Shown here: positions 8,101-16,069 of the stretch, one piece after another
Numbering within the stretch: position 1 is the stretch's first letter
How the letters are laid out: every line of letters starts with the position of its first letter
IMG/VR virus record: IMGVR_UViG_3300042309_000692
Location: 1 to 41,264 of that record
Source: a virus
Direction: 5' to 3' (one strand)
Length of the DNA stretch: 41,264 nucleotides
The notes under the pieces: generated by a model
Seen by the model: the letters and a program-made list of their open reading frames with translations, nothing else
Database searches by the model: none
Told to the model about the DNA's origin: nothing
Position numbers and translations under genes: made by a program

Positions 8101-11100
8101 ACCCGACGGCATCAGGATTCCCTGCGGCAACGATTGCCCGAGCCTTCGCCAGTTCCTGCGCGACATCCGCAATGGCTGACCGAATGGCTGTGTCGTCTTG
8201 TCTTCGCAGCATGCCAAGCGGACGCATAAAGGTCCGCGTGAACCAGACATCTGCGGTCAGCGTGTCGAATCGCTTGTAGAGATTGTTGAAGAACGAGCCA
8301 ATCTTCGGCCCAAGAACGGATGACATGTACACGATGTCGTCAGCGGCATCGTTGATCAACACCACCTTTCCGTTCTCGGACAACAGGTTCATCTCGCGCA
8401 AGGTCTTGTTGTGCTGGCGCACCTTCGCCTTGGTCAACATGAACTTCTCGACAGCCTTCCATGAGCCGAGCGTCTCACGAAGGACGTTCAACTTGTTCAG
8501 GTTGCCGATCATCGGCCCAACGTGACGGGCATCGAACGACGGAGGAATCACGATGCGATCACGCCCGGCGCTCACCCACGCCTCATACAAGGCCCGGGTC
8601 AGTAGTGCGTTGTTCGACACCCGTTCGCCCTGCGACGTGATAGCCAGCATCAACGCAAAGACACGCCGATCGTCGCTCGTCTTCTTTGCCAACTCCGGGT
8701 ATCGGCGCGACGCTTCCGACCACATCTGGTCAACGAGGCGTCCATACCATTCCAGCGCCGAGGCCGACCCAGCCTTGGTGGCCGCATACTTGAGGTCGTC
8801 AGCAATGGATCGCACCATGATCTGCTCGACCTGCTTCGGAATCGGATTGGCCTGCGTGTATTCGGTGAGCCAGCCCATGATGGACTGGCTGAAGGAATCA
8901 AGCAGCACCTGAAGTTCACCAACCGTGTACTTCCGCGACCCGGCCATCCGATAGGACATGATGCCCTTGTCGGCCAGAATGTCTCCAAACGTGTTTGCCT
9001 TGGCATCGGCAAGCGCGCTAGTTGACTCCGCGAGATCCTCCTGCGCTTGCATCAGCGCCTGCACCAGAGGATCACCAGAAACCCATGAGGACACCTGCTG
9101 GTCAATGTCGCGGATTCGTTCCGTCAATGCAGCGATGCGATCCTTCGCATCGGCGGCGTTGGCAAGGCGGACCAGCCGAGCCTCTGCCGACTGATCCACG
9201 TCATCCTTTGCGTATGCGCCCTTCAGTTTGGAATACTGCCGCAACGACTCGCGCTTCGCAACAATGCGCGCACGTTCATTCGTGATTGCGACAATGGTGC
9301 CGATCTCTGCCGTCATGTACGACGCGGTCTCGGCCAACGACGCGATGTCACGACCCTGATTGAGTCGGACGATCGACGCTTGCGTCTGCGCAAGTTCGGC
9401 AGGCGATGCGTCCTTGCGCCGCAGTTCCGCACGAAGACGCTTGCGCTCCGCTTCGATGGCCTCCTGTGCTTCCGCAACAGCACGCTCGGATGAACGCACG
9501 CGAGCCATCGCGTCGGCAATCACCGGAATTGCAGCCATGCGCTCGGCTTCGGCTGCTTCAGGATCGACCTGCACAGCGGCGGGAAGCCACTGGCTTGCAG
9601 ACAGCAGGCGTCCCTTGCTGTCTGGTGTCAGCGTGTCTAACTCGCGCTTGAGAGCGAGCGTGAGTTTTACGAGAGAGATGCGTCGAGCACTGCCGACGAA
9701 GATGTCAGAATCTGCCGACGGGTTTCTGCGATCCCCCTGATCGTCGCGAGCACCTCCTGCCGCGTCCACTTGCTCCACACGCGGGCTGGGTCTGCCTTCT
9801 CCATCGACTGATACACCAACGACAGCATCGCGTTCGCCTCGTCCTGCCGCAATCCTTTCCAGTCGGCTGGGGTCAGCGGTGAAGCCCGCAAGGCCAGTGC
9901 TACGAATCCGCTCTCGTTCGGATTCAGAGAGGTTGAGTTTTGCGAACCAGACTCCGGGGTAATTCGTGACTCGTCCATTTGCATCTGTCTCCGGTACCCA
10001 GCCTTCTGACTTCCAGTACTTGGAAAGCAGGTCGATGTATTCATCCAGCGTCATGCCGGATGGAGGGGTCAAATACTGCGGATCAAACTGCGCATACCCG
10101 TTGGGCATCGCCTGCTCGTCCGCCACGAATCCGAACATGCGATACGCAGTCGGCAACTTGCCGTTCTGCTCTGCCTGCCCGGGCCGACGCACATCGTAGC
10201 AATCGCACCTCATCTCGGTGTTCGGATACCGAGAGATTGCGTGCAACATCACTGGAGCAATCACGTCGGTGATATCGGTCTCATTGCTGTAAAGACCGAC
10301 AGCCTCGTCGTATCCGCCGATGCGCTTGCCTTCAGAATCCAAAGACTCCACGCGCTTGATCATGTACGCCACGTCAAGCCCGGGAATCCCATAAGGCTCG
10401 TAGGACGTGCGCGTCGTCCCCGTTTCGTTCGTTTCGATTGTCGGATTGGCAATCTGATCGAGCGTGTACTGGGTCAGCGTCTGCGTAGCCTTGTTTCGCT
10501 TGTGGCCTTGCAGGTATTCGCTCGGCGTGAGCGGACGGAAATTCAGCGTCGCCATCGACGCCGCTGCCGCCATGAAACGGCGGGCCATGTCAAGCCGTGC
10601 ACCCTCGCGCATGTTCGGCTGGCCAACCAACGCCTCGCGCAACTTTGCTACTGCTGTGGACTTCTGAATATCGCCCACCTGCGCCTTGCGCGCTGCCGCT
10701 TCGGCCTTCTCGCGCTTGGTCGCAATGACCTTCCCGACTCGTTCCGCCGCCTGCTTGGCAACGAACTTTCTTGCCGTCTCAATATCACGTGCGAAGTTCA
10801 CATCCATGTTGCCAGCCCACAGCAACGTGCGGGCAAGTGGCGACAGTGAGGGATCCTGCACCTTCGGGCCAACGACGTTGGACACCGCCGCCGCCCGGGC
10901 AACGGTTTCAAATACCGCCATCGCCGCCATGGCCTCGCGGCCTAGGAACCCCCGTGCGGCGGCAAATGCCACCGCCGGGCCGAAGATGCCGCCACGGGTA
11001 GCCGCCGCTGCCGCTGCAAAGGCGTTGGCTGCGCCCTCCTGCTCCAGACGGGCCGCGCCCGCCCGGGCGACCCCCGGGGCAAGCGGAGCCTGCTGGACGC

Positions 11101-13231
11101 CCTCCAGCGCCCCCAGAGCGGCCCCAGCCTGCTCCATGGCCGCGAGGTCCATCCGACCCGTAGCAGCCGATTCTGGAGCCCCACGCCCAGCGTATTCGAC
11201 CCCAGCCGCGTAGATCGGGGCAAGCCCCGCCCGCTCCATGAATACCTCGGCCAACTCCGGCTGGAACATCTGAATATCGTGGAAGACCTCCTCAAGCGCG
11301 GAAGCCATGATCCGATCAGGCTTTGCGTCTGCGTTCAGGTACACCACTCCACGGCTCCGCATCGAGTGAAACGCTGGGTTGAACTTGCCGGACGGGCGGA
11401 ACCACACCACCTTCCGCCCCAAAGCCTCGATCTGCTTTTGGACACGCTTGCCAGACTTCGGGGCCGTGGTTTCGGTCATGGTCATTCCAGCCCGGGTGCC
11501 CATGCCACTCAAGACGGTGGCCGGATCTGCCTGCTCCATGACCGCAGGCATCTCGCTGATCTTCTCCGCCACCGCATTGTGGATGGCCGAAGCCATCAGC
11601 CGATCGGTGACAGCCGAGCCGATCGAAGCATCAATGCGTGCGATGTCGTCCTTGATGTCCTGAATCGCCTGCGCGTCCATGGCGTCCATGGCACCAGCAA
11701 GACCAATGTCCAGCCGCTGGCGCTCGTCCAGCATCGACTCGACCTCGGTCTGGATATCAGCCTGCCGCTGCGCAAGATCAGCAAGGAACACGCCTCGCTG
11801 CTGCTGGTCCATCCCGTTCAGGCTGTCCAGCGCACTGGACACGCTGGCAATCTGCGTCTGGTCAAGACCGTCCTGCCAGTTTACCCGACGCTTCAGCGCC
11901 TCGCCATGAATGGTCCGCAATGCGCGTTCATGGTCCGTTTCGGGCCGCATGGCTTCGCGGCGATTCATCATCGCACGGTTGCCAGATACTGCAAGCACAG
12001 ATCCAGTTCCGCCGATTCCACCCGCGATGGTTCCGATGAACGCCCCGTACACACCGTCAGCCAAATCCTTTGACAGCGGTGCTGCCGTGAACGGAGCCAT
12101 CAGCGCAGCGGTGATTCCCTCTTCCGCGCCCTCCTCAAGTCCAGACACGCCAATGATTCCGGACGCACGGCCAAGCCACCCGTTCCTGAACGAGGCAGTC
12201 CCGTTGGAAATTCTGGCAAACGTATCAAGACCCTTCTGGCCAGCCTTGGACTGCAACGCCTTGTTGACAATCGGCGCGCCGCGCTCGATGAACGGACGCA
12301 ATGCCGCCTTGCCAACCTTGGTCTTGAGCCCAACACCCGCAATCTTCGCGAGCGCCTTGCCACCGATTGCAGCGCCACCAGCCTCCACTCCAGCCTCAAT
12401 GACGGCGCGTGCTTCGGCTCGCGTTCTGGATTCCTGAAGCGAGTACTCCGTCAGCGGACGCCCCTCGATTGCGTCATCCGCTCGCTGCTGGTCAACCTCG
12501 TCCATGGCTTCAATAAAGCCGGACGAATATGACGTGAATGGAATCATCGCCGTGCTGATAATGCCTGCCGCAACTGGGACATTTCCCGTGGCCAGCGCAC
12601 CAGCAACGCCAATCATCTGCGGGACATTCTGCCCAACCGCACGCGCTACGTCCGGAATCACGCCCTCCGGGGCACCGCGCATCATGCCTTCCTGCGCGCC
12701 ACGAATGGCAATCAATTCAGACCGCAGATCCTCAACAGTGAGCCCGGACTTCTCTGGCTCGACAGCCATGGACAGTTTGTCTGCAACTGCCTGATTGACA
12801 AGGTTTTGCGTTGCAGGATCTACATCGGAGAACCACGACGCGATGTACTCGATCGGTCGCATGACCGACCGAATGAACTGCCCTCGCATGCCCGGAGTGG
12901 CGATGGTCTGCGCAGCCTGTTCAGCGGTCATCCGCAGCCCACGCTCAATTTCGCGCAGTGGCAGAATCCCACCAGCCCCCGTCATTCCAATTCCACCCTC
13001 TGGCGTAACCAGCAGGTCTTCGTACTGCTTGGCAGCACCTTCCAACAGATCCGCCTCGCCGGGTGCCGTGCCCGGCGTGGCACCGGGCGCTTCCGACAAT
13101 TGCGTCTGAACGATCGAGTCGATCGCGTCCTGAAAGGACATTTGCGGTGCGGACTGCGGACGCATAGGTTCCGCGCCCGGCTGCACGGACATGCGCAGCG
13201 CCTCGTCGATCGCCTTCTGGAAATTGGACAT
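2102..13231 (-). CDS. Giant polyvalent virion/ejection protein (3709 residues)
   Basis: This single uninterrupted gene is 11.1 kb. Visible segments are: hydrophobic Gly-rich stretches (about 194-240 and 390-417); a metallopeptidase-like region (about 584-760) whose HExxH site reads EEVFH (647-651), lacking the first His; an acetyltransferase-like region (about 900-1105, with MRCDCYD and LPTAYRMFGF); coiled coil (about 1223-1420); a conserved helical region (about 1477-1672); an ADP-ribosyltransferase-like domain (about 1950-2085: YHAT with H1960, LSLST, NEIVV with E2069); a protein-kinase-like domain (about 2110-2310: K2132, NWD with D2222, N2230, DLGG with D2244); long coiled coil (about 2515-2890); a region with NYWPRV (about 3163); and a membrane segment (about 3530-3557). 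This layout matches injected polyvalent proteins of phages. It follows the nozzle and ejection genes and is last in its operon. It is probably packaged and ejected with the DNA. The ORF and size are certain; domain calls are by motif only. Confidence 0.8.
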   Translation of the reverse strand: MSNFQKAIDEALRMSVQPGAEPMRPQSAPQMSFQDAIDSIVQTQLSEAPGATPGTAPGEADLLEGAAKQYEDLLVTPEGGIGMTGAGGILPLREIERGLRMTAEQAAQTIATPGMRGQFIRSVMRPIEYIASWFSDVDPATQNLVNQAVADKLSMAVEPEKSGLTVEDLRSELIAIRGAQEGMMRGAPEGVIPDVARAVGQNVPQMIGVAGALATGNVPVAAGIISTAMIPFTSYSSGFIEAMDEVDQQRADDAIEGRPLTEYSLQESRTRAEARAVIEAGVEAGGAAIGGKALAKIAGVGLKTKVGKAALRPFIERGAPIVNKALQSKAGQKGLDTFARISNGTASFRNGWLGRASGIIGVSGLEEGAEEGITAALMAPFTAAPLSKDLADGVYGAFIGTIAGGIGGTGSVLAVSGNRAMMNRREAMRPETDHERALRTIHGEALKRRVNWQDGLDQTQIASVSSALDSLNGMDQQQRGVFLADLAQRQADIQTEVESMLDERQRLDIGLAGAMDAMDAQAIQDIKDDIARIDASIGSAVTDRLMASAIHNAVAEKISEMPAVMEQADPATVLSGMGTRAGMTMTETTAPKSGKRVQKQIEALGRKVVWFRPSGKFNPAFHSMRSRGVVYLNADAKPDRIMASALEEVFHDIQMFQPELAEVFMERAGLAPIYAAGVEYAGRGAPESAATGRMDLAAMEQAGAALGALEGVQQAPLAPGVARAGAARLEQEGAANAFAAAAAATRGGIFGPAVAFAAARGFLGREAMAAMAVFETVARAAAVSNVVGPKVQDPSLSPLARTLLWAGNMDVNFARDIETARKFVAKQAAERVGKVIATKREKAEAAARKAQVGDIQKSTAVAKLREALVGQPNMREGARLDMARRFMAAAASMATLNFRPLTPSEYLQGHKRNKATQTLTQYTLDQIANPTIETNETGTTRTSYEPYGIPGLDVAYMIKRVESLDSEGKRIGGYDEAVGLYSNETDITDVIAPVMLHAISRYPNTEMRCDCYDVRRPGQAEQNGKLPTAYRMFGFVADEQAMPNGYAQFDPQYLTPPSGMTLDEYIDLLSKYWKSEGWVPETDANGRVTNYPGVWFAKLNLSESERERIRSTGLAGFTADPSRLERIAAGRGERDAVVGVSVDGEGRPSPRVEQVDAAGGARDDQGDRRNPSADSDIFVGSARRISLVKLTLALKRELDTLTPDSKGRLLSASQWLPAAVQVDPEAAEAERMAAIPVIADAMARVRSSERAVAEAQEAIEAERKRLRAELRRKDASPAELAQTQASIVRLNQGRDIASLAETASYMTAEIGTIVAITNERARIVAKRESLRQYSKLKGAYAKDDVDQSAEARLVRLANAADAKDRIAALTERIRDIDQQVSSWVSGDPLVQALMQAQEDLAESTSALADAKANTFGDILADKGIMSYRMAGSRKYTVGELQVLLDSFSQSIMGWLTEYTQANPIPKQVEQIMVRSIADDLKYAATKAGSASALEWYGRLVDQMWSEASRRYPELAKKTSDDRRVFALMLAITSQGERVSNNALLTRALYEAWVSAGRDRIVIPPSFDARHVGPMIGNLNKLNVLRETLGSWKAVEKFMLTKAKVRQHNKTLREMNLLSENGKVVLINDAADDIVYMSSVLGPKIGSFFNNLYKRFDTLTADVWFTRTFMRPLGMLRRQDDTAIRSAIADVAQELAKARAIVAAGNPDAVGFAEAEQVLRRIPPNVLENPALLDQVATNFDVEFAKDVRNRVVVGTSLKLRKKSPLEAALVRYAKALSASAAAPESNYIRTQMRSILTQAIDVVKNETGLQYEVADAQAALWYVEKELYAMFGAADDPVGQDYRVAMREAMSVDLGTSSAQAQLRSALAENDLDATVADGADAGVVAEPQSESFAREEAQDAEVRKTKAAIEAELRWAAESGFTLESFAREPSDELKALVVSGNARFIGTSNPTNPVLLYHATDAVKFSPYRSETDKLLRGLSLSTVSTDDLKVFGKYIHAYYVIAYNPLRIDCLGQMWDNLPESELPPDVRDRVRGLISTDEVQKVALANGYDVVEFIGVQDEAGVHNEIVVSGRRNLISPFTGETLEQMDFAEMRAGNVPPLAALSGSSPLGGSTGATLQTAPTGERWVVKGDLGNANFGRNELQYFNAYRFLGLPVPDYGMDVRVGTPDLNRVLITRYAEGYQTIGQFRNAMRQREFEASQAYADLQEHIVLHALSRNWDVIGMDGDNTLVDPDTGNVLYVDLGGTGSYRAQGGAKPAISGPWWFDQLRTLVEYNSDYFSMPTNEDIISDVLTFFKAIADEYDKPEETRVNVPGDLREHIRAVAAWLIGVSGLTGTNELANILFRPLRKMEIPLERIYEHAGKRLDALRNSTNTFATWQRMTFESIRALVSDGRVAPSSIRELIPDEALDFRTNQDAYAAGVAALRTAMIEREQSGEVNVALLPRFVDAYMRVSRNTNPDPLLSRVLGDTDARLIGYLINAHDGFIASMRNEERPSSSAYGNYAKLVKIPGTSVVEQVFGTATPVGAGPSATESMARDPDASDAERDALRSQISDMQRTMRDLENTTAAQRTNAMREVRVLQRRLSFAELIAARKEGQAQRLKTRLERVKAINDAEKIAAAETASVAAKKLEKARARVVRLREEMRERKSETREAIEALAEAEDRVDRIANWAYAIGRNEGLVAGQVFGMQKERNAAKPFRERVAVLEARVAQAESALRAATHRIKVDAKASARAIDFAHQMGLRAGQVQGMMRGRQQILKKMQQREDTLQRQIFAIKTMLQKSRNVLAVQRAARRIAMDAAMMLPRNLRGPLATRIANATTIAKANRIAVEATKLAVNEEVRQQLRVISALRKRMNKRGMRWDVRQAIERLLTKADANLRQANRRRIYATVATVPGMGSAVVNAVNIYAQVLDSANDVQAALLLYEQDRASFVAGQQQRVARYNDLKTRLATAMIGRQTLPMRDRADLPPRQSLARRISIANSDIYTLMLEVEGTMGGVINEMLVGAQDAKGEAGLEHARILNSLGTALRAAGYAGIEDYALRNGLNGTSIAETMDVVLEGRTRTIPVGLAMSIAAMDDETLELFIPPTAPDAAKQGLQFAGAETTLTVFPTDAEIRAIRAGLTAGQRGLIDAMKDVLEVQIRDRAMEAVFLVEGDQPPVITNYWPRVRNMDEFQGESKSVLNQHGSLVRSALTSVGFTNAREGGRQPLIYRDAFQTWERHLHVALDMIHMAQPYRDASTVLTDPDIVAAIDRQMGRNTAEAILAIFSNGVGATARASTNAIDRMTNNVTGAVLSLSPRTAAKVVVGGTIRLGSEIPGNYWVEGLSRAAIRLRSPSAWAARVDEIHSASGYFTRRHQMQMRGIVSGTLSAGDRVKVMTAAKGMARAFASAGHAAIAKNITDSLNALGDATDNANLTLTALIDMLRLMDEHIMSVAVEARLAEAKDEGLTGTDAFEQAVKRAERDFRLTQNASDEFDETAFAAVNRVRGSGATWRMLFVFSSDPLKARNQIRRAWLSGERRIGTTLAISGNTASSTIIGVASVATVAYMAKTIAALFGGADEPDDEEDKAFAEAVKSVPASVAAELIGSTFGYVGLGFSTALQSIVNRRAMGQAIVVRPIEQAAREMQADRDWYYNAVPALLALGQLRGVPVYQLYRFVAQQIPEEKKANERTVQEAVDRLRMRYSPDEIRKRIREQAARRTVPRIP

Positions 13232-13239
13232 TTATCTTC

Positions 13240-14778
13240 CTACTTACGGTACTTGACGAGCAAGGCCACGAACTTCGCGTAGCGCGCACGACCCTCACGT
13301 GAGGTGTCTGCCGCCAGTTGCTTCGATGCCTCGATGATGTCGCTGACCGGATCACCTGAATCCGGCATGTCGTACCCGAGAGCCGACACTTCATCGCGAA
13401 GTTCGGCATACTGCTTCCTATCCTCTTCGGTAATGATCCCGGTAATGGCTTCGGTCTGTTGAGCAGAAGCCTCGCTGCGACGAGCGCCAGCCAGAGCACC
13501 CGCCGCACGGGCACGCTCCGACGCCAACTTCGCCTGCTGCATTTCCGTAGCCTGTGCCTGCTCTTCGCGGCCAGCCTGAATACGAGCCATGCCACCAAGC
13601 GTCCGCTGCCGCGTCGGATCCGTGGCTGGTGAAGCCTCAAGCGCCGGGGCATTGGCATACTGCATGCCCATTTCCTGCGTGGGGCCATAAATGGGACGCA
13701 TTGCCCCACCACCAGCCGATGCCATCACAGCAGGTCCAAGACGCTGGGCAATGTACTTGGCCGCAATGTCGCGGTCTGCCGGATTCCATGGCCGACCCCA
13801 TCCGACCTGCCGCGTCATCTCCTCCGCCCGCTGTGCCAGCGTGGGAATACGGAGTTCCGGCGGCATGGCCTCGATTGCATCGCGACCAAGGTCCGAGATG
13901 GCCATATCAGCCATGCTGATCAACGCGTTGCTGTTTCCGGTCGTCATGTAGTACGACGGGAATGCAGCCGCACCCACCACCGAACCGTCCGGGGGTGCAT
14001 ACACGCCAAACTGCTGAAGGTTCAGCAACTTGATCCGCAAGTGCTGGTCCATCTGCGCCTTGTAGTAGTCGGGGATGGAGTCATCGGCCATGACGCCTTC
14101 CAACTGACTGGTGTACTGGTCAGTCTTGTACTTGACGAACGACTCCGCCTGCATGCGCGCTACCTCAAGATTGGTGGCATTCACACGCTGGGTCATGGCT
14201 TGGATGACCGAATCATCCTTGGCCTGCACACGTGCATACATCTCCTGAACTGCCGTGTACGCGCCCTGCGGATCACGCTCAAGTGCGCTCTCCGCAAACA
14301 TGTTGAAGCCCGGGGCATAGGCTTCCAGTTCCTGCGCCATCTGGCGGATGGGCGCGCGCAGCCTGTCGGCGTCGCGCTTCTTCCGCATCTGCATGGCCAT
14401 GCCGATACGAGCCTGCGAACGCTGCTGGAGTGCCGCAAGCCACTGCTGTTCCGAGAGACGGATCGCCTGCCGCTGTCCGGCCTTGTCGGTGAACAGCACC
14501 GCAGGCGTGCCATCTGGCATCGTGCCAAAGTCAAGAGCCTCAAGACCCGTGTAGTACCCGTTCTCCAGACCCTGCTCAACAGCACCAAAAGTACCGTATG
14601 GAGCAATCTCACGCGAACCACGCGGGTCGAGTGCTGACTGCTTCAGCAGTTCGTCGTCCATCAGCGGATCCGGCTGCTCGGCCTGTTGTGGAGCCGCAGC
14701 AAAGCCCTCGTTCGGACGAAGCGTCAGCGGAGGCTGGTTGGCGAAGTTCGTAGGCTGTGGATTGGGGAACGCGCTCAT
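13240..14778 (-). CDS. Putative internal virion (ejection) protein, 512 residues
   Basis: No family is recognised. The protein has a Pro/Gln-rich N-terminus, a mostly helical Ala/Gln/Met-rich body (for example residues 120-260) and a strongly helical C-terminus rich in Ala, Glu and Arg. There is no signal peptide and no catalytic motif. It sits immediately upstream of the giant gene (8-base gap) and overlaps the preceding gene by one base (TAATG), so the genes are translationally coupled. Position between the nozzle and the giant ejected protein, plus composition, suggest an internal core or ejection protein of the kind carried by T7-like and P22-like phages. Function is inferred from context only. 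Confidence 0.6.
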   Translation of the reverse strand: MSAFPNPQPTNFANQPPLTLRPNEGFAAAPQQAEQPDPLMDDELLKQSALDPRGSREIAPYGTFGAVEQGLENGYYTGLEALDFGTMPDGTPAVLFTDKAGQRQAIRLSEQQWLAALQQRSQARIGMAMQMRKKRDADRLRAPIRQMAQELEAYAPGFNMFAESALERDPQGAYTAVQEMYARVQAKDDSVIQAMTQRVNATNLEVARMQAESFVKYKTDQYTSQLEGVMADDSIPDYYKAQMDQHLRIKLLNLQQFGVYAPPDGSVVGAAAFPSYYMTTGNSNALISMADMAISDLGRDAIEAMPPELRIPTLAQRAEEMTRQVGWGRPWNPADRDIAAKYIAQRLGPAVMASAGGGAMRPIYGPTQEMGMQYANAPALEASPATDPTRQRTLGGMARIQAGREEQAQATEMQQAKLASERARAAGALAGARRSEASAQQTEAITGIITEEDRKQYAELRDEVSALGYDMPDSGDPVSDIIEASKQLAADTSREGRARYAKFVALLVKYRK

Positions 14779-15260
14779 TACTTCACCAGTCCAAGAGTGC
14801 GAGCGGCTGCGGTCTGCCCGTAACCGATCTTGATTCCGAACGGCTCCTCTGCCTGCTTCGCCGTGGCCCGTGGCGCAATGCCAGCAACCATGCCCCCGAT
14901 GTCGGGCATGACCGATGCGCGCTCCGCCTGCGAACGGTAGATATCTTCCTCTGCCTGCGACTTGGCCATCATGTCCGCGACGCTTCGCTGGGTGGCCTGT
15001 TCGGCCCGGAACGCCATGACAGGAGCATCGAGTTTGGCCTGAAGACCCTGCGTCGATCCAAGAATGGCCCCAGCAAACGAACTGTATTCGTTGCCGGGCT
15101 GATATGCGGCGAGACCAGTTGCCAGCCCACGCAAGTAGTTGCCAGCAAACTGCGCTGTTCCAGACAGGAACGAATCCCAGCCAGACTTCGACTTGGCTTC
15201 AACCTGTGGAAGCGTCTGAAATGCCGCACGGGCTCCAAGACCCGCCTGAAACATGCTCAT
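14778..15260 (-). CDS. Putative small virion/ejection protein, 160 residues
   Basis: The family is not recognised. The N-terminal half is Gly/Ala/Phe-rich and weakly hydrophobic (SGTAQFAGNYLRGLATG). The middle is a helical Gln/Glu/Arg stretch (about 80-115) and the C-terminus is compact. It overlaps the genes on either side by 4 bases (upstream, ATGA) and 1 base (downstream, TAATG). Together with its neighbours it forms a set of three small genes between the nozzle and the giant protein, where short-tailed phages keep the proteins that build the DNA-ejection conduit. Role inferred from context. Confidence 0.6.
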   Translation of the reverse strand: MSMFQAGLGARAAFQTLPQVEAKSKSGWDSFLSGTAQFAGNYLRGLATGLAAYQPGNEYSSFAGAILGSTQGLQAKLDAPVMAFRAEQATQRSVADMMAKSQAEEDIYRSQAERASVMPDIGGMVAGIAPRATAKQAEEPFGIKIGYGQTAAARTLGLVK

Positions 15261-16069
15261 TGCTGACCTCCTCCAAAGGCTCGGCTAAACGGCGAAAGCG
15301 CCTGTCCAAATCCACCACCGATTCCTTCAGCAAGCGCACCAATTCCTGCCCCGAGCAGCGCACCGCCAAAGGCATTGCCAGCAGCCATGTCCTGTTGCGC
15401 CTTGTTGATTTCCGCCGCATATCGCGCATCGACAGGGCGCGTCATAAAGCCAAGGCTTGCTTGAAGTTGCGCTGCTCGCGCAGCCTGTGCAGCCGTAGTG
15501 TATTGCTGGTACTGGCCGCTCTGATACTGCGCCGATCCAAGGCCAGCGGCAAACAGACTCTGTGCACCCTGCTGCTCCATCTGTGCAAGCGCAGATGCCT
15601 GTGCCATCTGGGCCGATGCAAGTGTCTGTGCGTACTGCTCCTGCACGGCTCCCGCCTGAAGCGCGCCCTGCGCCGCCACGGCATTGACCGCCCCCTGCCC
15701 AAACGTGGTGTTGCTCAAGCCCGTAAGCATGCCGCTGACCTGCTGCCGCGCCACCGCCAAGTCCGTCTGCTGCTTGAGCAGCGCCAACGTAGCGTCGCGC
15801 CCGCTTGCCAGTGTCTGATATGCCTCTTGACCAGCAGCACGAAATGCCTCACGCGACTGGGCCATCAGGTCGCTGTACTTGCTGACAGCCTCGTTGTATG
15901 CCTGTGAGTACACCTGTGCGTTGTTGGAACGCTCAACTAGAAACTGATCAATGATCTTGCCGTATTCACGATCCGAATAGGTTCGTGCAGCGGCATATCC
16001 CTTTTCCATTTTTCGGATGGCCGCGCCGTAATCGGACGCGCCGCCGAATAGATTGCTGAAAAGGCCCAT
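15257..16069 (-). CDS. Putative internal virion protein, 270 residues
   Basis: The protein starts MGLFSNLFGGASDYG, typical of short phage internal proteins. It continues as a long helical Ala/Gln/Tyr-rich region (about 20-230) and ends in a Gly-rich hydrophobic tail (GALLGAGIGALAEGIGGGFG, about 236-255) that could insert in a membrane. Size, composition and position resemble T7 gp14-like ejection proteins, which form the outer-membrane part of the ejection channel. That equivalence is an inference, since no sequence motif proves it. It overlaps its neighbours by 4 bases downstream and 1 base upstream. Confidence 0.6.
   Translation of the reverse strand: MGLFSNLFGGASDYGAAIRKMEKGYAAARTYSDREYGKIIDQFLVERSNNAQVYSQAYNEAVSKYSDLMAQSREAFRAAGQEAYQTLASGRDATLALLKQQTDLAVARQQVSGMLTGLSNTTFGQGAVNAVAAQGALQAGAVQEQYAQTLASAQMAQASALAQMEQQGAQSLFAAGLGSAQYQSGQYQQYTTAAQAARAAQLQASLGFMTRPVDARYAAEINKAQQDMAAGNAFGGALLGAGIGALAEGIGGGFGQALSPFSRAFGGGQQ

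Noticed and set aside
2102-13231. N4-like virion RNA polymerase as identity of the giant protein
   Set aside because: Size is similar, but no T7-type polymerase motifs (catalytic Asp motifs A and C, Lys/Arg of motif B) were seen, and the genome is much shorter than N4-like phages. ART-like and kinase-like motifs explain the protein better.
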